The notes: generated by a model from the letters alone, not told the origin. A stretch of DNA of 64,000 nt from Roseivirga sp. (GCA_029262895.1 JAJCYM010000056.1:1-64000), one strand, 5' to 3'. Shown: positions 9,017-18,581, counted from the first letter of the stretch. Numbers and translations: made by a program.

Positions 9017-11386
9017 ATGCTCAAGATTTTTCTCAATCTCGTTACCCGCAATTTTTTAAAAGGCAAATGGTTGAATATTTTCAATATTCTTGGTTTGTCG
9101 CTTGGTATAATTGCCGCCCTTTTGATCGCCCTTTATGCTGAGCATGAATTTGGCTATGACGACTTTCATCAGGACGCTAAAGACATCTATCGAATTGAAG
9201 GGCGAACCAATACAGATCTTTGGTTTTCCTCTTTAGGAAGGGAGCATGGTAGGGAATTGAATTCGGGTAAGTACCCTGAGTTAAAACGCATGGTACAGTT
9301 GAATGGGAATCAGCAAACCTTTCTCAGCTATGATGGCAAACGCTTTATTGAGAATAACATCTCCCAGGTTAAACCAGGCTCCGAATTCTTCGACCTATTT
9401 GATTTTAAGATACTCGAAGGTAATCCGGAAACCATGCTGGATGAGCCTTACGCAACCGTAATCACCAGGGCCACCAAGGAAAAGTACTTTGAAGATAAAC
9501 CGGCCATTGGCGAATCGTTAAAATACGATTCTCTGTTACTGAAAGTCACAGGCGTAATTGAAGACTTACCGACCAATTCTCACTTAAAATTCACTGTGCT
9601 CTATACCAATCCAAGACTCTTCAACAGTGAGCATTTTCATACCGACACTTACGTGCAACTTGTAAATGATGCAGATCCAAAAGCATTGGAATCGAAAATT
9701 ATGGGAATGGATGTTGCCTTGGATGAATTTCACGCGCTCTCCGAGGTAGCACTTATTCAAATTCCTGATATCTATTTCAAATCGCAAGCTTCTTTTGGTT
9801 CCGGGGCTACGGGGGACAGCTTGCAGCTCACGGTGTTCGTAGTAATCGGTGGATTGATTCTTTTGATTGCTGTAGCCAACTATGTCAACCTATCGCTCGC
9901 CATTTATTCCAGCAAGGGCATGGAAATTGGCATTAGGAAGGTACTTGGCGAATCGAAAAGCGAGATTATAAGGGCATTTGTTTATGAGTCTGTGCTGGTT
10001 ACATTACTCACTGTACCCTTGGTACTTATCGGATTGAAAATTACGCTGCCCATTTTCAGTGAGTTTTTGGGAATCAATCTTCAAAATAAATTACTGACCT
10101 CTCCTCTTTATTGGCTTATCGCAATCGGCTTTATACTGGTAGTAAGCTTCATTACGGTGATTTATCCGGCAACAGTACTTAACAACACAAAGATCAGCAC
10201 ACTGATAAAGAGTAAAGCTGCAATCCATCACTCGGGTGGCATACGACTGAGAAATGTGCTCCTGTTCGTTCAGTTTATCATACTCTTCACACTGGGCATT
10301 TCTGCATGGTTTATGAACCGGCAGATCAATTATCTGGACAATAAAGACATGGGATTTAGTGCTGAGGGAGTCATAAAAATTAGAAACGCCTTCAACATTG
10401 GAAGCTATGACAACTACCAGGTATTCAAAAACGAACTGTCGAAATTCCCTCAAATAGGTGGTGTGGCCTTTGGTCCTATGATGGGTGATGGCATGGCACC
10501 CTTAGCTTATAAACCAGAAGGTTCGGATGAAATTTTTGAAAATCTCCTATCCTATGGCGTGGATATAGACTATTTCGATGTGATGGGGATGGACATCACG
10601 CATGGAGACTTTAAGACGCACATGGCAGGTGCCGAAGATGGGCAGATTATTTCCCTGGTGAATCAAAGCTTTATAGATCGCTTTGGGTGGAAAGATGATC
10701 CGATTGGCAAAAAAATCACCCTAAGGCCTGGAACAGAAAATGAATTGCAAAGGCAGGTGTCTGCCGTGTTTAAAGACTTCCATTTTTTCACCCTGAAAGA
10801 AAAATTGTCCCCACAGATCATCTCCTTGAGACCCGACCCGCAATTTGTCAACACCAATATTTTGGTGAAAGCAAATGGGGATAATCTTCAGGAGGCTCTC
10901 GAAATTATTAAAAAGCAGTGGTACGCGCTCAATCCTGACACCCCCTTCGAATATGACCTTATGGATGAAGCCGTGAAACAACTCTACACAAAGGAGAGGC
11001 AAACCAGCCAGGTCAGTCTGATATTCTCATTACTTGCCGTCTCACTCTCCCTACTTGGGCTGATCGGTTTTATGATCTATATGGTGGGGCTAAGATCAAA
11101 AGAAATTGCAGTGAGAAAAGTGCTGGGCGCTAGTCTATTGCAAATTATAAGTTTGCTAAACCGTCAGTTGGTGGTTGCAATTGTTATTGCATCGGTCATA
11201 GGCAGTGCTTTCAGTTATTGGTTGGTCAGCCAGTGGCTTAACGACTACGCCTACACCATCAGCATCCACCCCGGGACATTCGTGATAGCCCTCTTTTTGG
11301 TATATGCGATAGTCTTTGTTATCACGGGTTTGCAATCACTTAAGTCTGTACATACCAATCCGGTTATGGCACTGAAACATGAATAG
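9017..11386 (+). CDS. FtsX/MacB-type ABC transporter permease
   Basis: Protein of 789 aa with the eight-helix architecture of duplicated MacB permeases. A first membrane segment (about 20-42) precedes a large periplasmic MacB_PCD-like domain (about 45-270), then come a three-to-four helix FtsX core (about 275-435), a second periplasmic domain (about 440-670) and a final helix bundle (about 675-785). Both FtsX cores carry the signature EIGIRKVLGES/EIAVRKVLGAS. No ATPase domain is present. It lacks the N-terminal prefix domain of the PadR-linked paralogues. A TTTAAC repeat site lies 80-115 bp upstream. The repeat-protein gene follows with near-contact, so the two are probably one operon with the permease at 12241. 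Confidence 0.93.
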   Translation: MLKIFLNLVTRNFLKGKWLNIFNILGLSLGIIAALLIALYAEHEFGYDDFHQDAKDIYRIEGRTNTDLWFSSLGREHGRELNSGKYPELKRMVQLNGNQQTFLSYDGKRFIENNISQVKPGSEFFDLFDFKILEGNPETMLDEPYATVITRATKEKYFEDKPAIGESLKYDSLLLKVTGVIEDLPTNSHLKFTVLYTNPRLFNSEHFHTDTYVQLVNDADPKALESKIMGMDVALDEFHALSEVALIQIPDIYFKSQASFGSGATGDSLQLTVFVVIGGLILLIAVANYVNLSLAIYSSKGMEIGIRKVLGESKSEIIRAFVYESVLVTLLTVPLVLIGLKITLPIFSEFLGINLQNKLLTSPLYWLIAIGFILVVSFITVIYPATVLNNTKISTLIKSKAAIHHSGGIRLRNVLLFVQFIILFTLGISAWFMNRQINYLDNKDMGFSAEGVIKIRNAFNIGSYDNYQVFKNELSKFPQIGGVAFGPMMGDGMAPLAYKPEGSDEIFENLLSYGVDIDYFDVMGMDITHGDFKTHMAGAEDGQIISLVNQSFIDRFGWKDDPIGKKITLRPGTENELQRQVSAVFKDFHFFTLKEKLSPQIISLRPDPQFVNTNILVKANGDNLQEALEIIKKQWYALNPDTPFEYDLMDEAVKQLYTKERQTSQVSLIFSLLAVSLSLLGLIGFMIYMVGLRSKEIAVRKVLGASLLQIISLLNRQLVVAIVIASVIGSAFSYWLVSQWLNDYAYTISIHPGTFVIALFLVYAIVFVITGLQSLKSVHTNPVMALKHE

Positions 11387-11414
11387 AAAAAGGCAACACT
11401 CAAATCTCAAAATA

Positions 11415-12230
11415 ATGAAGAAAAAGGTCATCATTTCGGCAGCATTGCTCCTGGCACCTGTATTCACAGCAGTTGTACTCAGAACCTATGACAATTACCA
11501 ATATGATTCGAGACAGTACGGCAACCAGGCCAATATCACACAAACCATCATCCAGCAACTCAAAGACGGCCAATGGACAGACGTCAGAAGCGAATCATTT
11601 ACTTACAATGAAAATGGCCAAGTCTTAGAAACCACCTATCAGATCGCTAAAGCTGAAGAGTGGGTCAACCGAAACAAGATGGTGCATAGCTATGATGAAA
11701 AAACAGGCTATGAAGTTGAAAGAAATTGGAATGTCTGGGATAAATCTTCCTGGCAGCCCAACCTTAGATTCAGGTCGGAAAGAGACAATAAAGGTAGGTC
11801 AAACGTAGAGCTCATCCATGAATTTAAGAATGAAGAATGGGTTTTGGTTAGAAAAAACGAGACCACCTATGACCCGACAACCGACACAAAAAATGAACAA
11901 GTCTATTATAATCGGGTGGATGAAAAATGGGTTCTAAGCTGGAAGGATGAATACAAATTTGAAAATAAAAACCTGATCAGGAAAACAGGCTATCGATGGG
12001 CAGAAGGCGAATGGCAACTGACCCTTAACACTGACTATGCATACACAGGCAAAAATCTTCGCTCTCAAGAAATAATGAGCCGCAAAAATGACCAGGATGA
12101 TCAGCCCTTTAGAAGGACTCGATTCACTTATGATGAAGTCGGATCTAAAACCATCTCATCCAATTCTGTAATGAAGGATGGAGCATGGGTAGACCAGGAA
12201 AAACATCTGCATCATTACAAAAACCTTTAA
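11415..12230 (+). CDS. secreted W/Y-repeat protein of unknown function
   Basis: Protein of 271 aa from ATG 11415; an upstream in-frame ATG at 11379 would add 12 polar residues and overlap the permease, whereas 11415 starts directly with a signal-like segment (MKKKVIISAALLLAPVF). The mature part consists of about seven degenerate repeats of 27-32 residues. Each starts with x-W and contains a central aromatic Tyr/Phe-rich strand: DGQWTDV, AEEWVNR, KSSWQPN, EEWVLVR, EKWVLSW, EGEWQLT and GAWVDQE. The pattern recalls YD-type or MORN-like beta-hairpin repeats. It sits between two permeases in one operon, so it may be a periplasmic partner of them; this is inference. Confidence 0.75.
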   Translation: MKKKVIISAALLLAPVFTAVVLRTYDNYQYDSRQYGNQANITQTIIQQLKDGQWTDVRSESFTYNENGQVLETTYQIAKAEEWVNRNKMVHSYDEKTGYEVERNWNVWDKSSWQPNLRFRSERDNKGRSNVELIHEFKNEEWVLVRKNETTYDPTTDTKNEQVYYNRVDEKWVLSWKDEYKFENKNLIRKTGYRWAEGEWQLTLNTDYAYTGKNLRSQEIMSRKNDQDDQPFRRTRFTYDEVGSKTISSNSVMKDGAWVDQEKHLHHYKNL

Positions 12231-12240
12231 TCACAAGATT

Positions 12241-14601
12241 ATGTTAATGAACTTCTTAAAAATCGCTTTTCGAAACCTCGGAAAACAAAAGTTATATCAT
12301 TCCATAAATTTTATTGGTCTGACACTGGGCCTCTCTTGCTGTGCCTTGGTATTGCTCTACACCAAACACGAATTGAGCTATGACAGTTTTCATCCCGATA
12401 ATGAAAATGTCTATCGATTGGCTGGCAAAAGAGTCTACGGGCCCTTTTTTCCTTCATTGGAAATGCAATACACTCATGAGCTTATGAAACACCCCGTTCC
12501 TGGTATGGAGAAGATGGTGCGGATAAGAAGAACGCCAAACAGATACACAGTGGTTGGTGATCAGAAGTTCAATATCAACAAATCCCTTATGCTGGAACCA
12601 GGCTCACAGTTCTTTGACATTTTTGGATTCAAAATTCTTCAGGGAAATCCCGAGACTTTGGCTTCTGAGCCTAACTCCGCTATTCTCACAGAATCGACTT
12701 CAAAGAAATATTTTGGAGAAAAGAACGCCTTAGGCGAGACTTTCAAATACGACACACTATTGGTTAAAGTATCAGGGATCATCGAGGATTTACCAACCAA
12801 TACTCATCTGGAATTCGATCAACTCATTGTTCATCCAAATTATCTGAGTCAGGAAAGAGGCGGTGCGATTTTTTACACATCTCTGAACAAAAACACAGAC
12901 CCTACACAAGTAACCGACAAAATTGCGCAGTTCGACTTAGGCCTTAATGAGTATGATTCAATGTCAGCCGTACTGGCACAACCTGTTGCCGGTATTCATC
13001 TCAATTCGAAGATGACCTTTGAGTTAAAACAAGGCGGCAACAGGCAACAACTTTACATTTTTTCCCTAATCGCATTCTCTATACTCTTGATTTCTGTTAC
13101 CAATTACACCAACCTTTCCTCTGCCTTATATTCAAAAAGAAGCAATGAAATAGCCATGCGAAAAGTACTTGGAAGCAGCAAATTGCAACTTTCTTTCCAG
13201 TTTTTAGCAGAGTCAATTCTCATGGCCTGCCTTTGCATTCCATTGGTTATTTTGATTATTGAGGCGCTACTCCCTCCCTTTAGCAACTTCATCGGAATAC
13301 AGCTCGAAAACAAGTTCGTCACGAACATTGAGTATGCCACTTTGCTCTTGCTGATCGCCATCATAACGGGTGCATTTGCAGGTATTTATCCTTCATTTGT
13401 ACTTCCAAGGCTAAAAATACTGAGCCTATTTAGAAAAGAAGGTCAATCAATGCGGGGTGGGCTTTTAGTAAGAAGGATCATGATCACAGGACAATTCACT
13501 CTTTTGATCGGACTTGGAGCCATGGCTTATTTCACCAACAAACAGCTTCAATATTTGAATAACAAAGAACTTGGTTTTGAAACTGAGGGTGTTGTAAAAC
13601 TGAAACAAGCCTGGGGTTTACAAGGTACAGACAACATTAAGAACCTGAAAACAAGGTTGCTGGAAAATCCTGCTATCGTTAATGTTTCTCAAGGTTATGT
13701 TCCGGGAGATGAGGACTACACCACCAGTTATAAACCTGAAGGTGCTGAAGCAATCCATAATGATGCACTAAGTGCCGGGGTTGATTTTGATTACTTTGAT
13801 GTACTCGGCATAAAGGGGCTTTATGGCCCGTACTTTGAAGAAGATAAAAATGAACATCCCAGAACCTCTCTCCTGGTGAATCAAAAAATGGTCGAAAAGT
13901 TCGGATGGGAAAACCCCATTGGCTTGAGAATAACTACAAACCCCGATAGTCCCGAACCAAGGTATTATGAAATCAGGGGAGTGTTTAATGACTATAATTT
14001 CTATTCTCTCCACCAGCAGGTAACCCCAATGATCCTTTATGCCAGAGACGATCGTGAATACGTGAATCAAAACATTCTGGTCAAGGTCAATACGCAAAAC
14101 ATGCAAGAGACGCTTGAGTATATTTCAAATACCTGGGATCAATTTACCCCCGACAGCCCTGTCCAATACGAATTAATGGATGTTGATATTAAGAAGGCTT
14201 ATGCCAATGACTCCAATACCGCTCAGTTAAGCATTCTACTCTCCAGTCTGGCCATAGGCCTAGCCATAATGGGCCTGATCGGCCTGACCGCTTTTATAGC
14301 TGAACTTAAGACCAAAGAGGTGGGTATAAGAAAAGTCTTGGGAGCACCGATGCTCAAACTGTTAATGATCTTTAATAAGGAGTTTATCCCTGCTCTTACC
14401 ATAGCCACCGTATTGGCTGGGGTAGTAGGATACTTCTCCGTTTCCCAGTGGCTGGGCAGCTTCGCCTACCGAATTGATGTAGACATCCTGGTGTTTATTT
14501 TTGCAGGGCTGTTAGTGTTTCTGACCACTATGGCAACCGTCAGTATCCAGTCTACCAAAACAGCCATGCAGAACCCTATCAAGGCCTTGCGTCACGAATA
14601 A
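12241..14601 (+). CDS. FtsX/MacB-type ABC transporter permease
   Basis: Protein of 786 aa, a paralogue of the gene at 9017. The first membrane segment (about 20-42, with CC in GLSCCALVLL) is followed by a MacB_PCD-like periplasmic domain, an FtsX core with EIAMRKVLGSS (about 300), a second periplasmic region, and a final FtsX core with EVGIRKVLGAP (about 700). No prefix domain and no ATPase. It lies 10 bp after the repeat-protein gene and closes that operon. It is closest in style to the permease half of the gene at 15235 (shared CC in the first helix and IMGLIGL/VMGLIGL segment), suggesting relatively recent duplication. An in-frame ATG two codons in (12247) is an alternative start. Confidence 0.93.
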   Translation: MLMNFLKIAFRNLGKQKLYHSINFIGLTLGLSCCALVLLYTKHELSYDSFHPDNENVYRLAGKRVYGPFFPSLEMQYTHELMKHPVPGMEKMVRIRRTPNRYTVVGDQKFNINKSLMLEPGSQFFDIFGFKILQGNPETLASEPNSAILTESTSKKYFGEKNALGETFKYDTLLVKVSGIIEDLPTNTHLEFDQLIVHPNYLSQERGGAIFYTSLNKNTDPTQVTDKIAQFDLGLNEYDSMSAVLAQPVAGIHLNSKMTFELKQGGNRQQLYIFSLIAFSILLISVTNYTNLSSALYSKRSNEIAMRKVLGSSKLQLSFQFLAESILMACLCIPLVILIIEALLPPFSNFIGIQLENKFVTNIEYATLLLLIAIITGAFAGIYPSFVLPRLKILSLFRKEGQSMRGGLLVRRIMITGQFTLLIGLGAMAYFTNKQLQYLNNKELGFETEGVVKLKQAWGLQGTDNIKNLKTRLLENPAIVNVSQGYVPGDEDYTTSYKPEGAEAIHNDALSAGVDFDYFDVLGIKGLYGPYFEEDKNEHPRTSLLVNQKMVEKFGWENPIGLRITTNPDSPEPRYYEIRGVFNDYNFYSLHQQVTPMILYARDDREYVNQNILVKVNTQNMQETLEYISNTWDQFTPDSPVQYELMDVDIKKAYANDSNTAQLSILLSSLAIGLAIMGLIGLTAFIAELKTKEVGIRKVLGAPMLKLLMIFNKEFIPALTIATVLAGVVGYFSVSQWLGSFAYRIDVDILVFIFAGLLVFLTTMATVSIQSTKTAMQNPIKALRHE

Positions 14602-14906
14602 GGAGGTTGAAAGGCAATCGCAAAAAATCAAAGAGATCGTCATTGCGCCTTCGCTGAAGCTTCAGCGCAAGCGATCTGAGCCTGAGGCACGATGGCGAAG
14701 AATCTGTTAATGGCTGAGCGAGATTCTTCGCTTTATTGAATTACCACTAACCAAGGCGGCAAGCCCTGTCAAATTGATAGCCCGGACTTCATAGATCCTG
14801 AAATAAATTCAGGATGACGCAAAATCGATTTTTGATACACCCTCATCATTTTTTATTTGTACAACAAAATAGATACATATCCGTTTGTTTAACAAAATAG
14901 GTACAA
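14602..14906. other. intergenic gap with repeat-like DNA and PadR operator
   Basis: The gap holds a repeat-like stretch (14639-14820) and the tandem operator repeats before padR (14856-14908). No ORF or RNA gene was recognised. Confidence 0.5.
14639..14820. repeat. interspersed intergenic repeat, MITE/REP-like
   Basis: The stretch opens with cgtcattgcg and closes with caggatgacg, giving inverted GTCAT/ATGAC ends. Internally it has the short palindromes cgctgaagcttcagcg (14655-14670) and two gcgaagaatct/agattcttcgc arms. A related stretch lies at 17870-18014. Such GTCATxCTGA-type elements are scattered between genes in many Bacteroidota genomes. Confidence 0.5.
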
Positions 14907-14908
14907 AT
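14856..14908 (+). promoter_or_regulatory. tandem PadR operator candidate (module 1)
   Basis: Two 25-bp direct repeats at 14856-14880 and 14884-14908, 21 of 25 bases identical, period 28 bp. Each begins with a palindrome: TTTGT-ACA-ACAAA in the first and TTTGT-TTA-ACAAA in the second. The second copy runs into the ATG of padR at 14907, so bound regulator would cover the translation start region and any promoter here. Confidence 0.65.
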
Positions 14909-15233
14909 GAAAGGCAACTATCTCGGAGAATTCGAAGAACTGGTAATGCTAACCTGTGTGTTTTTAAAGGAGGAAGCTTACGGTATTAACATCGTTGAGG
15001 AAATCAGGCTCAAAATGGATCGAGTTGTAGGCTTAAGTGCGGTGCACATGACGCTATACCGCCTGGAAGATAAAGGTTTGGTGACCTCTGATATGAAAGG
15101 CGCTACAGCCCAAAGAGGTGGACGTAGAAAACGTGTTTTTGAGCTTACACAGGCTGGTTTCAAAATCTTGAAAGACATTCAAGAAAAGCGCCATGCATTT
15201 TATAACCTGATTCCGGAATTCAAATTATCCTAA
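14907..15233 (+). CDS. PadR-family transcriptional regulator (module 1)
   Basis: Protein of 108 aa, the usual size of short PadR proteins, made up of an N-terminal winged helix-turn-helix. Family features are GEFEELVMLTCVFLKEEAYGINI, the wing with RGGRRKRVFELTQAG, and the conserved Tyr-Arg-Leu (YRLEDKGLV) segment. It should bind DNA as a dimer and repress its own operon until a ligand or stress relieves it. It is separated by 1 bp from the permease gene at 15235, implying translational coupling. Two direct repeats immediately before and across the start codon are the likely operator. Confidence 0.93.
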   Translation: MKGNYLGEFEELVMLTCVFLKEEAYGINIVEEIRLKMDRVVGLSAVHMTLYRLEDKGLVTSDMKGATAQRGGRRKRVFELTQAGFKILKDIQEKRHAFYNLIPEFKLS

Positions 15234-15234
15234 A

Positions 15235-17802
15235 ATGAGGGTTCAAAAATCAAGCCCTTTCCCATGGCTGTTGCGGCTTTTAAAGTGGCTCTGCCCCGAG
15301 GATTTATATGAGGGTATCGAAGGAGATTTAATAGAACAATATCAAATTAATCTAAAACGCAGGAGTGCGATCAGGTCTAACTGGCTTTTGTTCTATAACG
15401 GCTTAAAATTCATTCGGCCAGCGATTCAAAGAAGAAAGAAATCCTATATGTATAAAAAATCAACTGGAATGATCTTTAACTATCTTAAAACTACTTTTCG
15501 AAACATTCGAAAACAATCTGTTTACTACACACTCAACTTCCTGGGCTTAACGCTGGGACTGGCTTGCTGTGCCCTGGCAATAATTTATGTCCAATATGAG
15601 TCAAGTTATGACGACTTCCATCATGATTCTGCAAACACATACAGAGTCACTGGAAAAATAGCTCAAAGAGCCTGGTTCCCATCCATACAGAATGTCTACG
15701 CAGATCCATTAATGGAAGGCGTGCTCCCGGAAATTAAGAAAATAACCAAGTTCAGAAGGGCCCCACAACAATTTGCTGTGTATGGTGAAAAACGCTTAGG
15801 CACCCGCGGCATGGTGACAAACCCCGGTTCTGACTTTTTTGACATTTTCAATTTTGAACCCATTGAAGGGCAACCCGAACAGATGCTGGAAGAACCAAAT
15901 TCGGTGGTCTTTACCGCAACATCAGCAGAAAAATTATTAGGCACCCCACCCCACCTTGGGAAAATTATAAAATGGGACTCTCTTACCTTGGAAGTCACCG
16001 GCATAATAGAAGATATTCCGGCCAACAGCCACCTGACATTCAATCTTATGATCGCGGCAGATGTACCCATGTTTGGAGTTTTCACCTATGTCGTTTTACC
16101 AGAGGGAACAAACCTCAATTCCTTGGAGGAGAAAATCGTAGGCCTTGACATTCCTGACAATCGATTTCCCATTAGTCAAATCAATCTTCAACCGATTGAA
16201 GAAGTTCATTTATCCAAAGCCCTGACCTTTGAACTTAAGCCTCCCGGGGATAAAGGCTATCTCTATCTCTTCTCCGGCATTGCGGTATTTATACTGATCA
16301 TTTCTTGTACCAACTATGTCAATCTGTCCACAGCCATTTACGCAAATCGAACAAAGGAGGTGGCAATCAGAAAAGTCTTGGGCAGTTCTAAAAACAGTTT
16401 AGTACTTCAGTTTTTGTCGGAATCAGTTCTATTAACATTACTAACATTGCCACTTGTTGTTCTCATTATCGAGGCGATTCTTCCGGTTTTCAGAAATTTC
16501 GTAAACGTGCCTCTGAAAAATGAGCTTTTCTCATCAGTGGAGCATGTTTTGCTCCTCCTCGCCATTACCATTGCAATGGGGCTTTTAGCAGGTCTCTATC
16601 CTGTTTTGACCTTAACCCATTTTTCGCCACTGAAACTCTTCAAAGGCGGCCCTGTTGGGAGGCCTCGGGTATCTCTTCGAAAAGTACTACTTACATTACA
16701 GTTCATGCTCCTACTCTTTTTGGGTACCGGAGCCTTCTTTATTAATAAGCAGCTCCGGTTTATTCAGAACAAGGATTTAGGCATAATTAAGGAGGGTATT
16801 GTGAAAGTATCAAACGCCTACAACATCCAGACAGGAGAACAATACAATACCATCAAAACTCAGAGCTTGTCAAGCCCTAACATCCTGGGCTTAACTAACG
16901 GGATGCCCCCCGGCACTGAAACTACCGGATTACCCTACAAGGCAGAGGGCCATGAAGAACGCAATGATGTGCTGTCCTTTTCAACTGATTTGGACTACTT
17001 TGAGGTAATGGGTGTGGATGGACTTTATGGTGATTTTTTCGAGAAGAGTCCAGACGAACTACCATCGATTTCAATGCTCGTCAACGAAAAATTCGTTGAG
17101 TTAATGGGCTGGGACGACCCCATTGGCAAAAAGGTAACGCTAAATCTTGGGCCTAATCAAAGGGACAGGCTTATTTCAGGGGTTTTCAAAAACTATAATA
17201 TGCTGTCTCTTCATAGCGAAGTAGTTCCTCTGTTCATTTATGTCCGAACGGGAATTAGACGCCCTTCTGAAAACATAATGATCAAAATCAACATGCAAAA
17301 CATTCAGGCTTCACTGGAAGCTATAGAGCAAGCCTGGTACGATGTACTACCTGGCGTTCCCATAGAATATGAATTTATGAATGAGGACATTCAAGCTGCC
17401 TATGAACAAGAACAAAGAGCCGGAGATTTGAGCGTAATACTCTCTACACTGGCTATCATTTTGGCTGTAATGGGATTAATAGGCCTAGCCGCATACATGG
17501 CCCGGTTGAGAATAAAGGAAGTGGGTATTCGCAAAGTCCTGGGAGCTTCACTGGGCCAGGTGCTGGTTTTGTTTAACAGAGAATTCATAGTCCCCTTGAC
17601 CCTCGCCACTCTTATAGGCGGCAGTCTGTGCTTTTATGTTGTCAACCAATGGCTTGGCACCTTTGCTTATAGAACTTCCATCGATCTGGTTGTTTACCCA
17701 TTGGCTGGCATTTTGATCTTTCTTGTCACCTTCCTCACTGTAAGTATTCAATCCGCTAAAACAGCCATGCAGAATCCTGTGAAAGCATTAAGACATGAAT
17801 AA
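15235..17802 (+). CDS. ABC transporter permease with N-terminal prefix domain (module 1)
   Basis: Protein of 855 aa. Residues 1-70 form the permease prefix domain typical of PadR-linked permeases, with the motif EDLYEGIEGDLIEQY; the sequence from about residue 80 is a MacB-like permease. The first membrane segment (about 95-118, with LACCALAIIY) precedes a MacB_PCD-like domain. It is followed by FtsX core 1 (EVAIRKVLGSS, about 380), a second periplasmic region, and FtsX core 2 (EVGIRKVLGAS, about 765). No ATPase is fused or adjacent. The gene begins 1 bp after the padR stop codon and forms a two-gene operon with it. A weak hairpin at 17834 may end the transcript. Confidence 0.93.
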   Translation: MRVQKSSPFPWLLRLLKWLCPEDLYEGIEGDLIEQYQINLKRRSAIRSNWLLFYNGLKFIRPAIQRRKKSYMYKKSTGMIFNYLKTTFRNIRKQSVYYTLNFLGLTLGLACCALAIIYVQYESSYDDFHHDSANTYRVTGKIAQRAWFPSIQNVYADPLMEGVLPEIKKITKFRRAPQQFAVYGEKRLGTRGMVTNPGSDFFDIFNFEPIEGQPEQMLEEPNSVVFTATSAEKLLGTPPHLGKIIKWDSLTLEVTGIIEDIPANSHLTFNLMIAADVPMFGVFTYVVLPEGTNLNSLEEKIVGLDIPDNRFPISQINLQPIEEVHLSKALTFELKPPGDKGYLYLFSGIAVFILIISCTNYVNLSTAIYANRTKEVAIRKVLGSSKNSLVLQFLSESVLLTLLTLPLVVLIIEAILPVFRNFVNVPLKNELFSSVEHVLLLLAITIAMGLLAGLYPVLTLTHFSPLKLFKGGPVGRPRVSLRKVLLTLQFMLLLFLGTGAFFINKQLRFIQNKDLGIIKEGIVKVSNAYNIQTGEQYNTIKTQSLSSPNILGLTNGMPPGTETTGLPYKAEGHEERNDVLSFSTDLDYFEVMGVDGLYGDFFEKSPDELPSISMLVNEKFVELMGWDDPIGKKVTLNLGPNQRDRLISGVFKNYNMLSLHSEVVPLFIYVRTGIRRPSENIMIKINMQNIQASLEAIEQAWYDVLPGVPIEYEFMNEDIQAAYEQEQRAGDLSVILSTLAIILAVMGLIGLAAYMARLRIKEVGIRKVLGASLGQVLVLFNREFIVPLTLATLIGGSLCFYVVNQWLGTFAYRTSIDLVVYPLAGILIFLVTFLTVSIQSAKTAMQNPVKALRHE

Positions 17803-17833
17803 AGACAAATAGCAATCATTTAATTTGAGTTCG

Positions 17834-17856
17834 GGGGAAGAAATTCCCCTTGCTTT
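17834..17856 (+). terminator. weak terminator-like hairpin
   Basis: GGGGAA-GAAA-TTCCCC (17834-17849) followed by TTGCTTT, 31 bp after the permease stop codon. The stem is short and the T tract interrupted. Confidence 0.4.
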
Positions 17857-17869
17857 AACCCGGTTAATG

Positions 17870-18014
17870 AATCGTCATCCTGCAGTCATTTCGTAGTCCC
17901 GAGTTTCAGGGGCGGAGAAATCTTTTCACCCTTAACAAGTAAACCTGACTTTTACTGCTGAATAAGATCCCTCTTTGCTTCGCTGAAGCTTCGCGAAAGC
18001 AAGACGGGATGACA
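17870..18014. repeat. interspersed intergenic repeat, second copy type
   Basis: Begins cgtcatcctgcag and ends cgggatgac, giving inverted GTCATCC/GGATGAC ends about 145 bp apart. Internally it shows the gcttcgctgaagcttcgcgaaagc palindromic stretch, a design similar to 14639-14820. No coding potential seen. Confidence 0.5.
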
Positions 18015-18148
18015 GGTAATTGTTACTATACCGAAAACCAGTTAATGAGTAAATTAGTTATCCTGAATTCACGCCAATTTAATGGCTGATTTCTTGACCT
18101 AAGAATCATGATTTTGTAAATCATATTCTCAAAACAAATTCAAAGGAC

Positions 18149-18520
18149 ATGACAACACAAGAAATCGCAAATCAACTTGTCAACTTCTGTAGACAAGGGC
18201 AGTTCAATGAAGCACAAGAAGCACTGTACAGTGAAAATGCCGTTAGTGTAGAACCGGAAGGCTCACAATGGGGAAAAGCCGAAGGTATGGAAGCCATCAA
18301 GGCGAAGGGAGAACAATGGGCAAACATGGTAGATGAGGTTCATGGTGTCTCAGTTTCAGATCCTATTGTTGCTGGCAACTTCTTCTCTTGCGGTATGAGC
18401 AACGATGTGACTTTCAAAGGAATGGGTCGAATGACCATGGAAGAAATTTGCGTGTATGAAGTACAAGATGGCAAAATCGTGAGAGAGCAATTCTTTTTCC
18501 CGCTTCCTCCACAGCAGTAG
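18149..18520 (+). CDS. NTF2/SnoaL-like domain protein
   Basis: Protein of 123 aa covering a single cone-shaped NTF2-like fold: N-terminal helices (TTQEIANQLVNFCRQGQFNEA), the segment LYSENAVSVEPEG, and a final strand pair YEVQDGKIVREQFFFPLPPQ. The ALYSENA and DGKIVREQ motifs are typical of the SnoaL-like family. It has no signal peptide. Many such proteins bind or modify small ligands, but the activity cannot be predicted. It precedes the amidohydrolase by about 60 bp on the same strand and may share a transcript. Confidence 0.8.
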   Translation: MTTQEIANQLVNFCRQGQFNEAQEALYSENAVSVEPEGSQWGKAEGMEAIKAKGEQWANMVDEVHGVSVSDPIVAGNFFSCGMSNDVTFKGMGRMTMEEICVYEVQDGKIVREQFFFPLPPQQ

Positions 18521-18581
18521 GTAAAAATTAGCTAATTTGGTTTCTATACTTTCAATCGTTTTCCCGAAAACCAAAAGAGTT

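Larger units (their letters stand above)
17803..18148. other. intergenic gap with repeat-like DNA
   Basis: The gap holds the weak hairpin at 17834 and a repeat-like element at 17870-18014. No ORF was recognised. Confidence 0.45.
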
